Source of the DNA: Phycisphaerae bacterium
GTDB lineage: Bacteria > Planctomycetota > Phycisphaerae > Phycisphaerales > SM1A02
Assembly (NCBI GenBank): GCA_016873275.1
Contig: VGXO01000008.1
Span: 1 to 64,000, forward strand
DNA: 64,000 nucleotides
Direction of reading: 5' to 3'
The notes beneath the pieces were generated by a model. That model was given only the letters and a program-made list of their open reading frames with translations. It ran no database searches and was not told the DNA's origin. The translations under genes and the position numbers were made by a program. Positions 29,662 to 38,935 of this stretch are shown here, one piece after another (the first letter of the stretch is position 1; every line of letters starts with the position of its first letter).

Positions 29662-30798
29662 ATGACGGCGACAAGCAGCCCGCGCGAGGCGCAGGAGAGG
29701 CGGACGAAGGACGATCCCACGGACGCGGCGCCGCGCGGCAAGGGGCTGACCTACCGCGACAGCGGGGTGGACATCGACGCGGGGGACCGCGCCGTCGATC
29801 TCTTCGGACCGATCGTCCGGCGGACCTACGGACCGCGGGTGCTGCCCTCGCACGGCGCCTTCGCGGGCCTGTTCCGGCTCGACTACAACGAGAAGCTCTT
29901 CAAGCGGAACTACCGCGACCCGGTCCTCGTCGCCTGCACCGACGGGGTCGGCACGAAGGTGAAGCTCGCGGCGGACGCCCGGATCTACGACACGGTCGGC
30001 ATCGACTGCGTCGCGATGAACGTCAACGACCTCATCGTCCAGGGCGCGGAGCCGCTCTTCTTCCTCGACTACCTCGGGCTCCACACGCTCGACCCCGCCG
30101 ACGTCGCCAAGATGGTCGAGGGCGTCGCCAAGGGCTGCGAGCTCGCCGGCTGCGCGCTCCTCGGCGGCGAGTGCGCCGAGATGCCCGACATCTACGCGAA
30201 GGGCGACTTCGACGTCGCGGGCTTCACCGTGGGCGTGGTCGAGCTCTCGCGGGTCATCGACCCGATCCGCGTCCGCAAGGACGACGTGGTGCTCGGGCTC
30301 GCGAGCTCCGGCGTCCACTCGAACGGCTACGCCCTGGTGCGCCGGATCGTGAAGGAGGCGAAGCTCGACCTCCGCCGCGCCTATGCGGAGCTCGGGCCGC
30401 GCACGCTCGGCGAGGTCCTGCTCGAGCCGACCCGCATCTACGTCCGGAGCGTCCTCAAGCTGCTCGGGAGCTACCGGCGCAAGAAGGCGGTCTCGGGCAT
30501 GGCGCACGTCACCGGCGGCGGGCTGCCGGGAAACCTCTCGCGGGCGCTCTCGGACAAGGTCGACGCGGAGATCGACCTCGGCTCGTGGGAGGTGCCTCCG
30601 ATCTTCCCGTTCCTCCAGAAGCACGGCGGCGTCGCGGGCGACGAGATGGACCGCGTCTTCAACATGGGGATCGGCTACTGCATCGTGGTGCGGCCGACCT
30701 TCGCGGAGGCGGCGATGCGCAAGCTGGAGAAGCAGGGCGAGCGGGTCTTCCGGATCGGTCGGATCGTGAAGGGGACCGGCGAGGTCCGCTACGCCTGA
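29662..30798 (+). CDS. purM: Phosphoribosylformylglycinamidine cyclo-ligase (AIR synthetase)
   Basis: Closes the imidazole ring of AIR in purine synthesis using ATP. Of 378 residues, the first 28 are a disordered extension; the fold begins [18 protein letters not shown]. Family segments are [63 protein letters not shown] and [14 protein letters not shown]. The start at 29662 is placed by the -10 box, which decides between this ATG and longer open frames upstream. Confidence 0.97.
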   Translation: MTATSSPREAQERRTKDDPTDAAPRGKGLTYRDSGVDIDAGDRAVDLFGPIVRRTYGPRVLPSHGAFAGLFRLDYNEKLFKRNYRDPVLVACTDGVGTKVKLAADARIYDTVGIDCVAMNVNDLIVQGAEPLFFLDYLGLHTLDPADVAKMVEGVAKGCELAGCALLGGECAEMPDIYAKGDFDVAGFTVGVVELSRVIDPIRVRKDDVVLGLASSGVHSNGYALVRRIVKEAKLDLRRAYAELGPRTLGEVLLEPTRIYVRSVLKLLGSYRRKKAVSGMAHVTGGGLPGNLSRALSDKVDAEIDLGSWEVPPIFPFLQKHGGVAGDEMDRVFNMGIGYCIVVRPTFAEAAMRKLEKQGERVFRIGRIVKGTGEVRYA

Positions 30799-30820
30799 GG
30801 CGGGTCGTTCGCCGCGTCCC

Positions 30821-31297
30821 TCACCAGTCCGGTCGTCCCCGCTGGCGCTTCACCGCGCTCCGCTGCGACTTCTGCTCGAGCCGGCGCTCCTTCGAGCCGC
30901 GGGTCGGCTTGGTCGCCCGCCGGAACTTGGGTCGCCGCGCCGCCGAGGAGACGATCTCCTTCAGCTTGTCGAGGCAGATCGCGCGGTTCTCGTGCTGGCT
31001 CCGGGAGGTCTCCGCGCGGAGGACGAGCTCGCCTGCGGCGTTGATCCGCCGTCCCGCGAGCGCCCGCAGCCGCTCGAGCGCCCGCTCGTCGAGACCCTCG
31101 ATCGACGCGAGGGCGACCCGCAGCTCGGCGGCGCTCGAGACCTTGTTGACGTTCTGCCCGCCCGGACCTCCGCTGCGGACGAACTTGAAGCCGATCGCCG
31201 CGATCCTGACGCTCGCCCCTCCGCCGAGCCGCATCACGCCGCGGTCGGAGTCCTCCGGCGGCGGGGATGCGTGAGGCTCGCGGTGCTCGCGGGGCAT
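30821..31297 (-). CDS. arfB: Alternative ribosome-rescue factor ArfB (peptidyl-tRNA hydrolase)
   Basis: A 158-residue release-factor-like hydrolase that frees ribosomes stalled on non-stop mRNAs. The catalytic loop [18 protein letters not shown] contains the GGQ motif near residue 42, and the basic C-terminal tail needed to enter the empty mRNA channel is present ([19 protein letters not shown], then KRQRGRPDW). The ATG at 31297 starts a 15-residue extension before the fold; upstream in-frame sequence to 31510 overlaps the divergent gene. The alternative is prfH/RF-2-type fragment, excluded by the short length and tail. Confidence 0.92.
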   Translation of the reverse strand: MPREHREPHASPPPEDSDRGVMRLGGGASVRIAAIGFKFVRSGGPGGQNVNKVSSAAELRVALASIEGLDERALERLRALAGRRINAAGELVLRAETSRSQHENRAICLDKLKEIVSSAARRPKFRRATKPTRGSKERRLEQKSQRSAVKRQRGRPDW

Positions 31298-31336
31298 GGA
31301 GGGAGCTCCGACGGTCGGGCGGGAATCGTCCGCGGC

Positions 31337-31344
31337 ATTAGACT
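31337..31344. promoter_or_regulatory. Overlapping divergent -10 boxes of arfB and the DUF4870 gene
   Basis: ATTAGACT contains TAGACT reading right (31339-31344) and TCTAAT reading left (31342-31337), sharing four base pairs. Both flanking genes have leaders (roughly 35 and 70 nt). Confidence 0.45.
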
Positions 31345-31420
31345 CGCTTCCCGCCGGTCCCGCCCGAGTCGTCTCGCGTCGGAGGCGGACCGGGACCCTC
31401 ACGCGGCTTGGGAGCTCCGC

Positions 31421-31810
31421 ATGCGCGACGACGACCGTGACGGCATCCTCGATCATGACGGCGACCACGCGCGATCCCCGGAGCAGCGGACCTGGGCGAT
31501 GCTCGGGCACGTCACCGCGTTCGCCGGCTTCGTGGTCCCCTTCGGCAACATCCTGGGACCCCTCGTCATCTGGCTGGTGAAGAAGGACTCCATGCCCTTC
31601 GCCGCCGATCAGGCGCGGGAGGCGCTCAACTTCAACATCACCTACACGATCGCGATGCTGGTCAGCGCAGCGCTGGTGCTCGTCCTGATCGGGATCCCGC
31701 TCCTCGTGGGGCTCACGATCGCCTGGCTCGTGCTGACGATCGTGGCAACGGTCAAGTCGAGTTCGGGCGTGCGGTACCGCTATCCGCTGACCTTCAGGTT
31801 GGTCTCGTGA
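31421..31810 (+). CDS. DUF4870 family membrane protein
   Basis: A 129-residue protein with a charged N-terminus (RDDDRDGILDHDGDHAR) and three TM helices. The segments RTWAMLGHVTAFAGFVVPFGNILGPLVIWLVKKDSMPFAADQAREALNFNI are diagnostic of DUF4870/TIC20-like small membrane proteins. GGAG lies 6 nt before the ATG. Molecular role unknown. The next gene overlaps by GTGA. Confidence 0.9.
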   Translation: MRDDDRDGILDHDGDHARSPEQRTWAMLGHVTAFAGFVVPFGNILGPLVIWLVKKDSMPFAADQAREALNFNITYTIAMLVSAALVLVLIGIPLLVGLTIAWLVLTIVATVKSSSGVRYRYPLTFRLVS

Positions 31811-32727
31811 GGCGCCACGCGGCGTGGATCGCGGCGATCTCGACCTGCTCGACCGCGGTCTCCGCGCAGGAGGCTTCGGCGCCGGTGGCGCCCTCGGCTC
31901 CTGCGCCGACCGCCTCCGCCGAGGCGATGCCCGCCTTCGACTGGGGTCCCTCCGCGTGGGACCTCATCGTCGAGGCATGGTTCCCGCGGCTCGAGGGCAA
32001 CCTCACCTGGGGCGGCTCGGGCACGGCGATCGAGGCGAGCGACCTCGACCTCGACGCGTCCGAGGTCGTCGTCGCGAGCGACCTCACCTGGCGGAACGAC
32101 TGGGTCGCCGCGACGGTGGGCGGCTTCTCCTTCTCGACGAGCGGCACCTCCACGCTGCCGACCGGGACGGTGATCGGCGCGTCGACGCTCGCCGCGCCGA
32201 CCTCCGCGAGCGCGTCCGCCGACGTCTGGTCGGTCTACGGGCAGGCGGCGGTGACGCTCTACCGACCCTTCGAGGCGCGGCAGACCCCGTGGGGAGACGC
32301 GACGAGCACGGCGCGCAACCAGGGACCGCACGGCTCCTCGGTCGAGCTCGACTTCGACGCGCTCATCGCGATCCGCTACCTCTCGGTCTCCCAGTCGCTG
32401 ACGCCCCTCGCGGCGCCGACCTCGACCTTCGAGACGCAGGCGCTCGGCATCGGGATCGGCGGCGGCATCGACTTCCGCTGGCAGCCGGGGGAGCTCTTCC
32501 CCTGGTTCCATGCCCTCGGGATCGACGTGCAGGCGGCGGTGGGTCCGGCGCTCTTCGCCGGAAGCGGGACCTTCACCCAGCTCGAGACCGGACTCGAGAT
32601 CGAGCTCTGCCCGAACTTCGCCGCGCGGTTCGGCTACCGCCTGCTCGACTGGGTCGTGGACACCGACGGCGGTCGCTCCGACGCCGGGCTGCAGGGACTG
32701 GTGATCGGCGGTCGGATCACCTTCTGA
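31807..32727 (+). CDS. Predicted outer-membrane beta-barrel protein
   Basis: A 306-residue exported protein: signal peptide MRRHAAWIAAISTCSTAVSAQ, a Pro/Ala-rich linker to about 40, then alternating polar/hydrophobic strands ending in Phe (GLVIGGRITF), the pattern of a C-terminal outer-membrane barrel strand. Strands such as NDWVAATVGGFSFSTSG, SVYGQAAVTLYRP and FAARFGYRLLDWV support about eight to ten strands. No named family recognised. It overlaps the DUF4870 stop by GTGA, so the two are translationally coupled. Confidence 0.8.
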   Translation: MRRHAAWIAAISTCSTAVSAQEASAPVAPSAPAPTASAEAMPAFDWGPSAWDLIVEAWFPRLEGNLTWGGSGTAIEASDLDLDASEVVVASDLTWRNDWVAATVGGFSFSTSGTSTLPTGTVIGASTLAAPTSASASADVWSVYGQAAVTLYRPFEARQTPWGDATSTARNQGPHGSSVELDFDALIAIRYLSVSQSLTPLAAPTSTFETQALGIGIGGGIDFRWQPGELFPWFHALGIDVQAAVGPALFAGSGTFTQLETGLEIELCPNFAARFGYRLLDWVVDTDGGRSDAGLQGLVIGGRITF

Positions 32728-32760
32728 ACCCGGGAGATCCGTCGGGGCGATCGAGGCCGC

Positions 32761-32766
32761 TACCGT
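32761..32766 (+). promoter_or_regulatory. -10 box of metallophosphatase gene (leaderless)
   Basis: TACCGT, 7 nt before the ATG at 32774; it favours this ATG over the GTG at 32765, which overlaps the box. Confidence 0.55.
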
Positions 32767-32773
32767 GACGTCG

Positions 32774-33748
32774 ATGCCCGAGCGCGACGAGACCGATGCG
32801 GACGCCCGGCGGTCGAGCCAGGGCGATCGAGCGCGCCCCGACGGTCCCGCGGGCGACGAGCCCCGCGCGTGGAACGGCTCGGAAGAGCCCGCGGTCCGGC
32901 GCCAGAACGGCAAGTACCGCCGCGCCCGGCTGCGGCACCGGATCGTCGCGGTGGCGAGCAACGCCGTCGGCGCTGCGCTGACCCGGCGGCACCTCAACCA
33001 GCCGATCGCCGTGCGACGGCTCGACGTGCGGCTGCCCGACTGGCCGTCCTCCCACGACGGGATCCGCATCGTCCACTTCAGCGACCTCCATCTCGGCAGC
33101 CTGCTCCCGATCGAGCGGGCGCTCGGGGCGCTCGAGCTCGTCCGGCAGGAGCGGGGCGACCTCATCGCCTGCACCGGCGACCTCGTCGACCTCGACGTGG
33201 ACGGCGTCGAGCCGCTCCTCGAAGGGATGGGCTCGCTCACGGCGCCGCTCGGGCACTACCTCGTCCTGGGGAACCACGACCATCTCGACGACCCCCGCGG
33301 CATCGTGCGGCTCGCCCGCGCCGCGGGCCTCGAGGTGCTCCTCGACGAGAGCCGCGTCGTCGGCGGGAGCGGGCTCGCCGTCGCGGGGATCGACTGGGGT
33401 CGCGGCGTCCGCGAGTGCCGCGTCCGCGTCGACAGCGTCTGCAACCGGACCGACGGACCGATCCACCTCCTCCTCTCGCACAACCCGCTCGCCTTCCCGG
33501 AGGCGAGCCGCCGCGGCATCCCGCTCACGCTCGCGGGGCACACCCACGGCGGGCAGGTCGCCCGCCGGGCGCGACCGACGCAGAGCCTCGCGCTTGGGCA
33601 CCGCTTCCGCGCCGGCTTCTACGCGAAGGGACCGTCGGCGCTCTTCGTGACGAACGGGCTCGGGGCGTGGTTCCCGCTGCGGCTCCACTGCGATCCGGAG
33701 ATCGTGGTGCTGACGATCCGCCGCGGCGCGATGTCGCTGCCGGTCTGA
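32774..33748 (+). CDS. Calcineurin-like metallophosphoesterase
   Basis: A 324-residue binuclear metallophosphatase. All metal-binding motifs are intact: VHFSDLHLG, ACTGDLVDLD, LGNHDHLD, LLSHNPL and LAGHTHGGQV. The layout is that of the YkuE family, some members of which hydrolyse UDP-2,3-diacylglucosamine in lipid A synthesis. About 50 charged, probably disordered residues precede the fold and no clear TM or signal segment is present. Given kdsA elsewhere in the window a lipid A role is possible but unproven. Confidence 0.9.
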   Translation: MPERDETDADARRSSQGDRARPDGPAGDEPRAWNGSEEPAVRRQNGKYRRARLRHRIVAVASNAVGAALTRRHLNQPIAVRRLDVRLPDWPSSHDGIRIVHFSDLHLGSLLPIERALGALELVRQERGDLIACTGDLVDLDVDGVEPLLEGMGSLTAPLGHYLVLGNHDHLDDPRGIVRLARAAGLEVLLDESRVVGGSGLAVAGIDWGRGVRECRVRVDSVCNRTDGPIHLLLSHNPLAFPEASRRGIPLTLAGHTHGGQVARRARPTQSLALGHRFRAGFYAKGPSALFVTNGLGAWFPLRLHCDPEIVVLTIRRGAMSLPV

Positions 33749-33758
33749 CCTCGCCTCG

Positions 33759-35258
33759 TCAGACCGCGGTGGATCTCTCGATCGACCCTTCGGTCGATTC
33801 TGAGGTCCCGCGGATCCGCTCCCATGCCTCGACGACGTGCCGGCGCCGCGTGGCGGTCGTCCCGATCGAGATCCGCAGCACGAAGCGCCCGTCGAGGCGG
33901 GTGTGGCTGAGGAAGATCCGCCCCGACTCGTTGAGGCGGTGCATCAGCCGCTCGTTCGCGGCGTCGTCCGCCCGCAGCCGGAAGCAGACGAGGTTGAGGG
34001 GCGGCTCGACGACGAGCTCGAAGCGGTCGTCGGCGCGGATCCATCCGGCGAGCTCCTGCGCCCACCCGACGTGCTCGCGCACCGCCGCGCGGAGTCCCTC
34101 GACGCCGTAGTGGCGGATCGTCATCCAGAGCTTGAGGGCGCGGAAGCGCCGCCCGAGCGGCACCTGCCAGTCGCGGTAGTCGATCACCTTGCCGCTCTCG
34201 GTCGCCGCGTTCCGCAGGTACTCGGGCAGCACCGAGAGCGTGCGGACGAGCGCCGCGCGGTCGGCGACCCAGAAGCAGTCGCAGTCGAAGTTCACGAACA
34301 TCCACTTGTGCGGGTTGAAGCAGTAGCTGTCGGCTTGGTCGACGCCCGCGTGGAGCCAGCGGAACTCCGGGCAGAGCGCGGCGGTGCCGCTCATCGCCGC
34401 GTCGACGTGCAGCCAGAGTCCCTCGCGGCGGCAGACCTCCGCGATCGCCTCCACCGGATCGACCGCGTTCGAGGAGGTGCTGCCGACGTTCGCGCAGCAG
34501 AAGATCGGAATGCGTCCCGCGGCACGGTCCTCCGCGATCATCCGGGCGAGCGCGTCCGGCTTCATCGCGTGCCGCTGGTCCACCTCGACGAGGCGCAGAC
34601 CTCCGCGCCCGAGTCCCGCGATCGCCATCGCCTTCTCCATCGAGGAGTGCGCCTGCGTCGAGGCGTAGGCGACGAGGGTCGGACCGCCCGCGAGACCGCG
34701 CTGGTTCGACTCCCATCCGGTGGCGCGGTCGCGGGCGGCGAGCAGGGCGCAGAGGGTCGCGCTGCTCGCGGTGTCCTGGATCACGCCGCCGCCGGAGGAC
34801 CCGCTCAGGAACCGCTCGGGAAGCCCCAGCATCCCCACGAGCCAGTCGAGGACGTGCGACTCGAGCTCGGTGCAGGCAGGACTCGTCGACCAGAGCATTC
34901 CCTGCACGCCGAGCCCCGCGGAGAGCATCTCCCCGAGGATCGAGGGTCCCGAGGCGTTGCAGGGGAAGTACGCCATGAAGTTCGGGCTCTGCCAGTGGGT
35001 GATCCCGGGCAGGATGAGCCGGTCGAGGTCCCGCATCACCGCCTCGAACGGCTCCCCTCGCTCCGGGGGCGATGCGGGCAGCGACCCGCGGAGCGACCCC
35101 GGGAGGACCTCACTGAGCACGGGGAACTGCTCGACGCGGGCGAGGTAGTCGGCGATCCAGTCGACCACGGCGTGCCCGCGGCGGCGGAACTCCTCGGGGG
35201 AGCAGTGGGGGGCGGCGGACTCGCCGCCTCGCGGACCGTCGGGCGGCGCGGGGTGCAT
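33759..35258 (-). CDS. PLP-dependent aromatic-L-amino-acid decarboxylase family protein
   Basis: A 499-residue group II decarboxylase. RRRGHAVVDWIADYLARVEQFPV opens the fold; HWQSPNFMAYFPCNAS, the PLP-contacting VDAAMSGTAA and the lysine segment FNPHKWMFVNFDCDCFWV are all present, as in tyrosine/tryptophan/dopa decarboxylases. Substrate cannot be decided by eye. The ATG at 35258 lies 7 nt after a -10 box; the frame is open upstream across a terminator, so a longer start is unlikely. Confidence 0.93.
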   Translation of the reverse strand: MHPAPPDGPRGGESAAPHCSPEEFRRRGHAVVDWIADYLARVEQFPVLSEVLPGSLRGSLPASPPERGEPFEAVMRDLDRLILPGITHWQSPNFMAYFPCNASGPSILGEMLSAGLGVQGMLWSTSPACTELESHVLDWLVGMLGLPERFLSGSSGGGVIQDTASSATLCALLAARDRATGWESNQRGLAGGPTLVAYASTQAHSSMEKAMAIAGLGRGGLRLVEVDQRHAMKPDALARMIAEDRAAGRIPIFCCANVGSTSSNAVDPVEAIAEVCRREGLWLHVDAAMSGTAALCPEFRWLHAGVDQADSYCFNPHKWMFVNFDCDCFWVADRAALVRTLSVLPEYLRNAATESGKVIDYRDWQVPLGRRFRALKLWMTIRHYGVEGLRAAVREHVGWAQELAGWIRADDRFELVVEPPLNLVCFRLRADDAANERLMHRLNESGRIFLSHTRLDGRFVLRISIGTTATRRRHVVEAWERIRGTSESTEGSIERSTAV

Positions 35259-35265
35259 CGCCGCG

Positions 35266-35271
35266 ATGCTA
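35266..35271 (-). promoter_or_regulatory. -10 box of decarboxylase gene (leaderless)
   Basis: TAGCAT on the minus strand, 7 nt before the ATG at 35258. Confidence 0.55.
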
Positions 35272-35329
35272 CTGGTCGCGTGGGAAGGACCACCGTCGAA
35301 GGCGATCTCCTCGACCCGGAGACGTGGCC

Positions 35330-35363
35330 AATAAAACCGGGCGGCGTCGTGAGACACCGCCCG
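35330..35363 (-). terminator. Intrinsic terminator of the M3 peptidase gene
   Basis: On the minus strand an 11-bp stem CGGGCGGTGTC/GACGCCGCCCG (one G-U pair) with loop TCAC is followed by GGTTTTATT. It is the only hairpin with a clear T tract that I found in the window. Confidence 0.85.
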
Positions 35364-35569
35364 TCCTTCCCTTCCCTTACCTTCCGCCCCCTTCACGATG
35401 GAGAGCACTGAATCATGACTCCTGACCGTGAAGCTGCAAACCAATTCCGGTTCCTTGGAGAAGGATCCGCGATGAAAACGCAGCTTGGGGAGCCTGGAGA
35501 CCCCCCCTTCAGCCATCCCGCGGGGCACCCAAGGGTCGACCTTCGGCGCCGACCGTCGGTCGCTCGAGT
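35364..35569. other. A/T-richer 3' untranslated region, no gene seen
   Basis: About 200 bp between the peptidase stop and its terminator. Base composition is visibly more A/T-rich than anywhere else here. A plus-strand frame (ATG 35472, after GGAGAAGG) encodes MKTQLGEPGDPPFSH..., but its codons lack the strong third-position GC of real genes and it runs antisense into the peptidase, so I do not call it a gene. A stable untranslated RNA or a 3' UTR-derived small RNA is possible. Confidence 0.4.
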
Positions 35570-37270
35570 TCAGGCAGAGGCGCGGGAGAGCTCCTCGGAG
35601 AGGTCCCCGACGAGGGACTTCATGACCGCTGGACCGAGGTCGAAGCGGAGTCCCGACGCCTCGAAGAGCTCGGGCAGCGGACGGGAGCCGCCGAGGGCGA
35701 GACCCTGCTTGTAGCGGCGGACCGCGTCGGCGGGATCGCGTCGCGAGTGCTGCCAGAGCTGGAGCGCGCCGAGCTGGGCGATCCCGTACTCGATGTAGTA
35801 GAAGGGCGATCCGAAGAGGTGCGGCTGCCGCTGCCACGCGCGGTCGAGCGCCTCCTCGCAGCCCGCGTGGCTTGCCGGTCCGCCGAAGCGGTCGTGCAGG
35901 CGCCGCCACTCCGCGGTCCGCTCCGCGCGGGAGTGCCCGGGGTTCAGGTAGATCCAGTGCTGGAAGGCGTCGATCGTCGCGATCCACGGCAGGATCGTGA
36001 CCACCCCCTCGAGCTGCTCGTGTCGGGCGCGGGCGGCGTCCTCGGGCGAGTAGAACTCCTCGAGCTGCGGGAAGGTGAGCAGCTCCATGCTCATCGACGC
36101 GACCTCGGCGAACTCGATCGGGCTGTCGCGGTACTCGACGAGCGGATCGTGCACCGCGAGCAGCGAATGGAACGCGTGCCCCGCCTCGTGGATCATGGTC
36201 TCGAGGTCGCGGTGGAGTCCCGCCGCGTTCATGAAGATGAAGGGGACCCCGGTGCGGGCGCGGACGTACTGGTAGCCGCCCGGCGCCTTGCCCGCGCGGC
36301 TCTCGAGGTCGAGGCAGTCGCCCTGCCGGAGCGAGTCGAACATCCGACCCAGCTCCGCATCGAGCCGGTGGAACGCCCGCGACGACCGGGCGACGAGCTC
36401 CTCGCCTCCCGCGAAGGGACGCAGGGGAGCGCGACCCTTGAGGTCGACCTTCAGGTCCCACGGTCGGAGCGGATCGACGCCGAGGGTCCTGCCGCGCTCC
36501 TCCTGCAGTCGCCGCAGGAGCGGCACGCAGGTCGCCTCGACCGCGTCCTGGAAGCGCAGGCAGTCGTCGCTCGTGTAGTCGAAGCGGAGGAGCCGGCGGT
36601 GCTGGTAGTCGCGGAAGCTCGAGAAGCCGGCGTTCCGCGCGACCTGCGTCCGCAGGGCGATCATGCGGTCGAAGATCTCGTCGATCGCGTCGGCGTCGCG
36701 GAGCCGCCGCTCGACCGACGCCCGCCACGCCCGCTCGCGCACCCCGCGGTCGAGCTCCTCCTGGTACCGCGCCATCTGCGGCATGGTCTGGCGTCGACCA
36801 TCGAAGTCGACCATCATCGCGCCGATGAGCTTCTTGTAGGAGGTGTCGAGCTCGGTGAGCTGCGTCTCGAGCGGGATGTTCTCCTCGCGGAAGAGCTCGA
36901 CCGAGGTTCGCATGCCGCGCAGCAGCACGCCGTACCGCCGCGGGTCGAGTCCGGGCAGGTGCGGACTCGAGACGATGCGCCGCTCGAGGTCGAAGCTCCA
37001 CTTGCGGAGGCTCGGCTCGACCTCGCGGACGAAGTCGAGGTACGCCTTCTCCGTCGCCGCGTCGTCGGTGCGGCGGGTCATCGCGATGTAGAGGTTCGCC
37101 TGCGCCTCGCCGACCGCCGCCATCAGCTCGCTGCGGTCGAGGAGGAGCTTCTCGAGGCACTTCGGGCACTTGAGCGGACGCTCGAGGAGCGAGCGGAAGA
37201 GGGGCTCGAGCACCTCGACGCGGGTCGCGTCGAGCTCGGCGGGGACGAAGTCGGTCACGATCGTGCGCAT
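35570..37270 (-). CDS. M3 family oligoendopeptidase F-like metallopeptidase
   Basis: A cytoplasmic zinc peptidase of 566 residues that cleaves oligopeptides. The zinc motif MIHEAGHAFHSLLAVHDP (HExxH) lies near residue 350 with the downstream glutamate in EFAEVASMSMELL. The family's long helical N-terminal region is present and length is typical. GGAG lies 5 nt before the ATG, and a leader of about 57 nt runs from a TACCCT box. Confidence 0.94.
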   Translation of the reverse strand: MRTIVTDFVPAELDATRVEVLEPLFRSLLERPLKCPKCLEKLLLDRSELMAAVGEAQANLYIAMTRRTDDAATEKAYLDFVREVEPSLRKWSFDLERRIVSSPHLPGLDPRRYGVLLRGMRTSVELFREENIPLETQLTELDTSYKKLIGAMMVDFDGRRQTMPQMARYQEELDRGVRERAWRASVERRLRDADAIDEIFDRMIALRTQVARNAGFSSFRDYQHRRLLRFDYTSDDCLRFQDAVEATCVPLLRRLQEERGRTLGVDPLRPWDLKVDLKGRAPLRPFAGGEELVARSSRAFHRLDAELGRMFDSLRQGDCLDLESRAGKAPGGYQYVRARTGVPFIFMNAAGLHRDLETMIHEAGHAFHSLLAVHDPLVEYRDSPIEFAEVASMSMELLTFPQLEEFYSPEDAARARHEQLEGVVTILPWIATIDAFQHWIYLNPGHSRAERTAEWRRLHDRFGGPASHAGCEEALDRAWQRQPHLFGSPFYYIEYGIAQLGALQLWQHSRRDPADAVRRYKQGLALGGSRPLPELFEASGLRFDLGPAVMKSLVGDLSEELSRASA

Positions 37271-37334
37271 GACGGCTCCACGCGATCGACGCCGGATGGA
37301 TCCCTTGCCGGATCCTCGCGTCTCGAAGCGACGC

Positions 37335-37340
37335 AGGGTA
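37335..37340 (-). promoter_or_regulatory. -10 box of M3 peptidase gene
   Basis: TACCCT on the minus strand; leader about 57 nt. A GGGACC-GCC-GGTCCC hairpin near 37358-37372 lies between this box and the end of ispE. Confidence 0.4.
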
Positions 37341-37400
37341 GTGGAAGGACCTCCGGTGGGGACCGCCGGTCCCGGCTCGGGCGGCGGGGATCGGCTCGGC

Positions 37401-38306
37401 TCAGTGGGCGACCGGTGCCGGGCGGGCGGCCGCCGCGACCGCGACCATGGGCAGGTCGAGCGCCCGCTCCGCCTCGGCGGCGAGACGCCGGGCATGCACC
37501 GCGTCGTCGCAGAGGACGAAGAGAGTCGAGCCGCTGCCGGAGACGTGCGCCGGGCGACCGGCGACCTCCGCGAGGTCGCGGCGGATCCCGCGGAGCGCCG
37601 GCTGCTCGAGGCACGCGGGCTCCGCGAGGTCGTTGAAGGGCGCGTGCGGATCGAGTCCTCCCTCGACCTCGGCGAGCGAGCGGACCCTCTCGGGATCGAG
37701 CCGGGCGCCGGGCAGCTCGTCGAACCGCCGGTAGACCGCCGCGGTCGGGCATCCCTCCGCCGGGAACGCGAGCACCGCGTGGAAGCGGGGCATCGAGGGC
37801 AGGGGATCGAGCCGCTCGCCGCGACCCTCGACGATCGCGCTTCCGCCCTCGAGGAGGAACGCCACGTCGCTCCCGAGCCCGGTCGCGAGCGCGTGCCTCG
37901 CCCGCTCGTCGAGACCGAGCCCGTGCAGGCGGTCGAGGGCGACGATCATCGCCGCGGCGTCGGAGCTGCCGCCGCCGAGACCGCCGCCGACGGGGATCCG
38001 CTTGCGAAGCCGAAGCTGCACCGGAAGCGACCGACCGACGAGCCGCTCGGTGGCGAGGTGCGCCCGCACCGCGAGGTCCTTCGAGATCGACCAGTCGATG
38101 TCGCGTTGACGCCGCGCATCGGGATGCCACTCGACCGCGTAGCGCGAGAGGCTGCCGGCAGGCAGCCGCCTGAGGTCGAGCTCGTCGTGCAGGTCGACGG
38201 TGACCATCCAGCTCGCGATCGGGTGCATGCGGTCCGCGTCGGGCGGACCGACGGAGAGCGCGAGGTTGAGCTTCGCGGGCGCGAGCGCGACGACTCGATC
38301 GGGCAT
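37401..38306 (-). CDS. ispE: 4-diphosphocytidyl-2-C-methyl-D-erythritol kinase
   Basis: GHMP kinase of the MEP isoprenoid pathway. In 301 residues: ALAPAKLNLALSVGP at the N-terminus, the ATP loop PVGGGLGGGSSDAAA near 105, SDVAFLLEGGSA and the C-terminal VSGSGSTLFVL. Length is typical. Isoprenoids made by this pathway would feed MurJ's lipid carrier and menaquinone. A leaderless-type promoter sets the start. Confidence 0.96.
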   Translation of the reverse strand: MPDRVVALAPAKLNLALSVGPPDADRMHPIASWMVTVDLHDELDLRRLPAGSLSRYAVEWHPDARRQRDIDWSISKDLAVRAHLATERLVGRSLPVQLRLRKRIPVGGGLGGGSSDAAAMIVALDRLHGLGLDERARHALATGLGSDVAFLLEGGSAIVEGRGERLDPLPSMPRFHAVLAFPAEGCPTAAVYRRFDELPGARLDPERVRSLAEVEGGLDPHAPFNDLAEPACLEQPALRGIRRDLAEVAGRPAHVSGSGSTLFVLCDDAVHARRLAAEAERALDLPMVAVAAAARPAPVAH

Positions 38307-38314
38307 GGGGCGGG

Positions 38315-38320
38315 AGGATA
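38315..38320 (-). promoter_or_regulatory. -10 box of ispE (leaderless)
   Basis: TATCCT on the minus strand, 8 nt before the ATG at 38306. Confidence 0.5.
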
Positions 38321-38461
38321 GGGGAGCCGCGAGGCTCGGAAGGCGCGGTCGCGGGGATGCGGCGGACGGCGGGCGCGGGCGGCGACGTGGGAGGCTCGGC
38401 GAATCGGCCGATCGAGCGAGGGCGACGAAAGTCGCGCCCCGGATCGACCGATGCCTCCCGC

Positions 38462-38812
38462 ATGTCCACGCTTCTCGGACAGCCCGCCGACCGCCGCACG
38501 AGCACCCGCGTCCCCCACGAGCAGCCCTGCAAGGTCTACTCCCCGCGCGAGGACCGCTTCGTCGCCGGCACCACCTGCAACCTCTCGCGGGGCGGCGCGA
38601 TGGTCCGCCTCGAGCAGTGCATGCCCGTCGTTCCCGGCGAGCGCATCCGCGTCGGCATGGGCGCGCGGCGGCACGACTCGCTCCTCAAGGTCGAGGAGAT
38701 GGTCGAGGCGCAGGTCCTCCGCGCGGTGAGCTACGACGGGCGTACGACGATCGCGGTCGAGTACCAGGCAGGCGACTCGCTCCGGCGGGATGGCCTGCGG
38801 CTCGCGGCGTGA
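38462..38812 (+). CDS. PilZ domain protein
   Basis: A single-domain protein of 116 residues. The cyclic-di-GMP-binding signature is complete: DRRTSTRVP (RxxxR) near residue 11 and CNLSRGGAMVRLE ((D/N)xSxxG) near 39, followed by the PilZ barrel (VEAQVLRAVSYDGRTTIAVEYQ). Such stand-alone PilZ proteins act as adaptors; the partner is not evident. A small hairpin with a GAAA loop (38422-38435) lies 26 nt upstream of the ATG. Confidence 0.92.
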   Translation: MSTLLGQPADRRTSTRVPHEQPCKVYSPREDRFVAGTTCNLSRGGAMVRLEQCMPVVPGERIRVGMGARRHDSLLKVEEMVEAQVLRAVSYDGRTTIAVEYQAGDSLRRDGLRLAA

Positions 38813-38935
38813 GCGAGGCGCGCTGCGGTCGAGGTCGGGTGCGGGGCGCGGACGACCCCCGGACGACCCCCGGACGACCCCCGGAGCAAGCTCGGCGTGT
38901 CCGTCATGGCCCCGCGGACTCTCGCCTCGTCGACG

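Noticed and set aside
35415-35714. 99-codon plus-strand open frame with a plausible ribosome-binding site at its internal ATG 35472
   Set aside because: Codons lack third-position GC bias and the frame runs antisense into the M3 peptidase gene.
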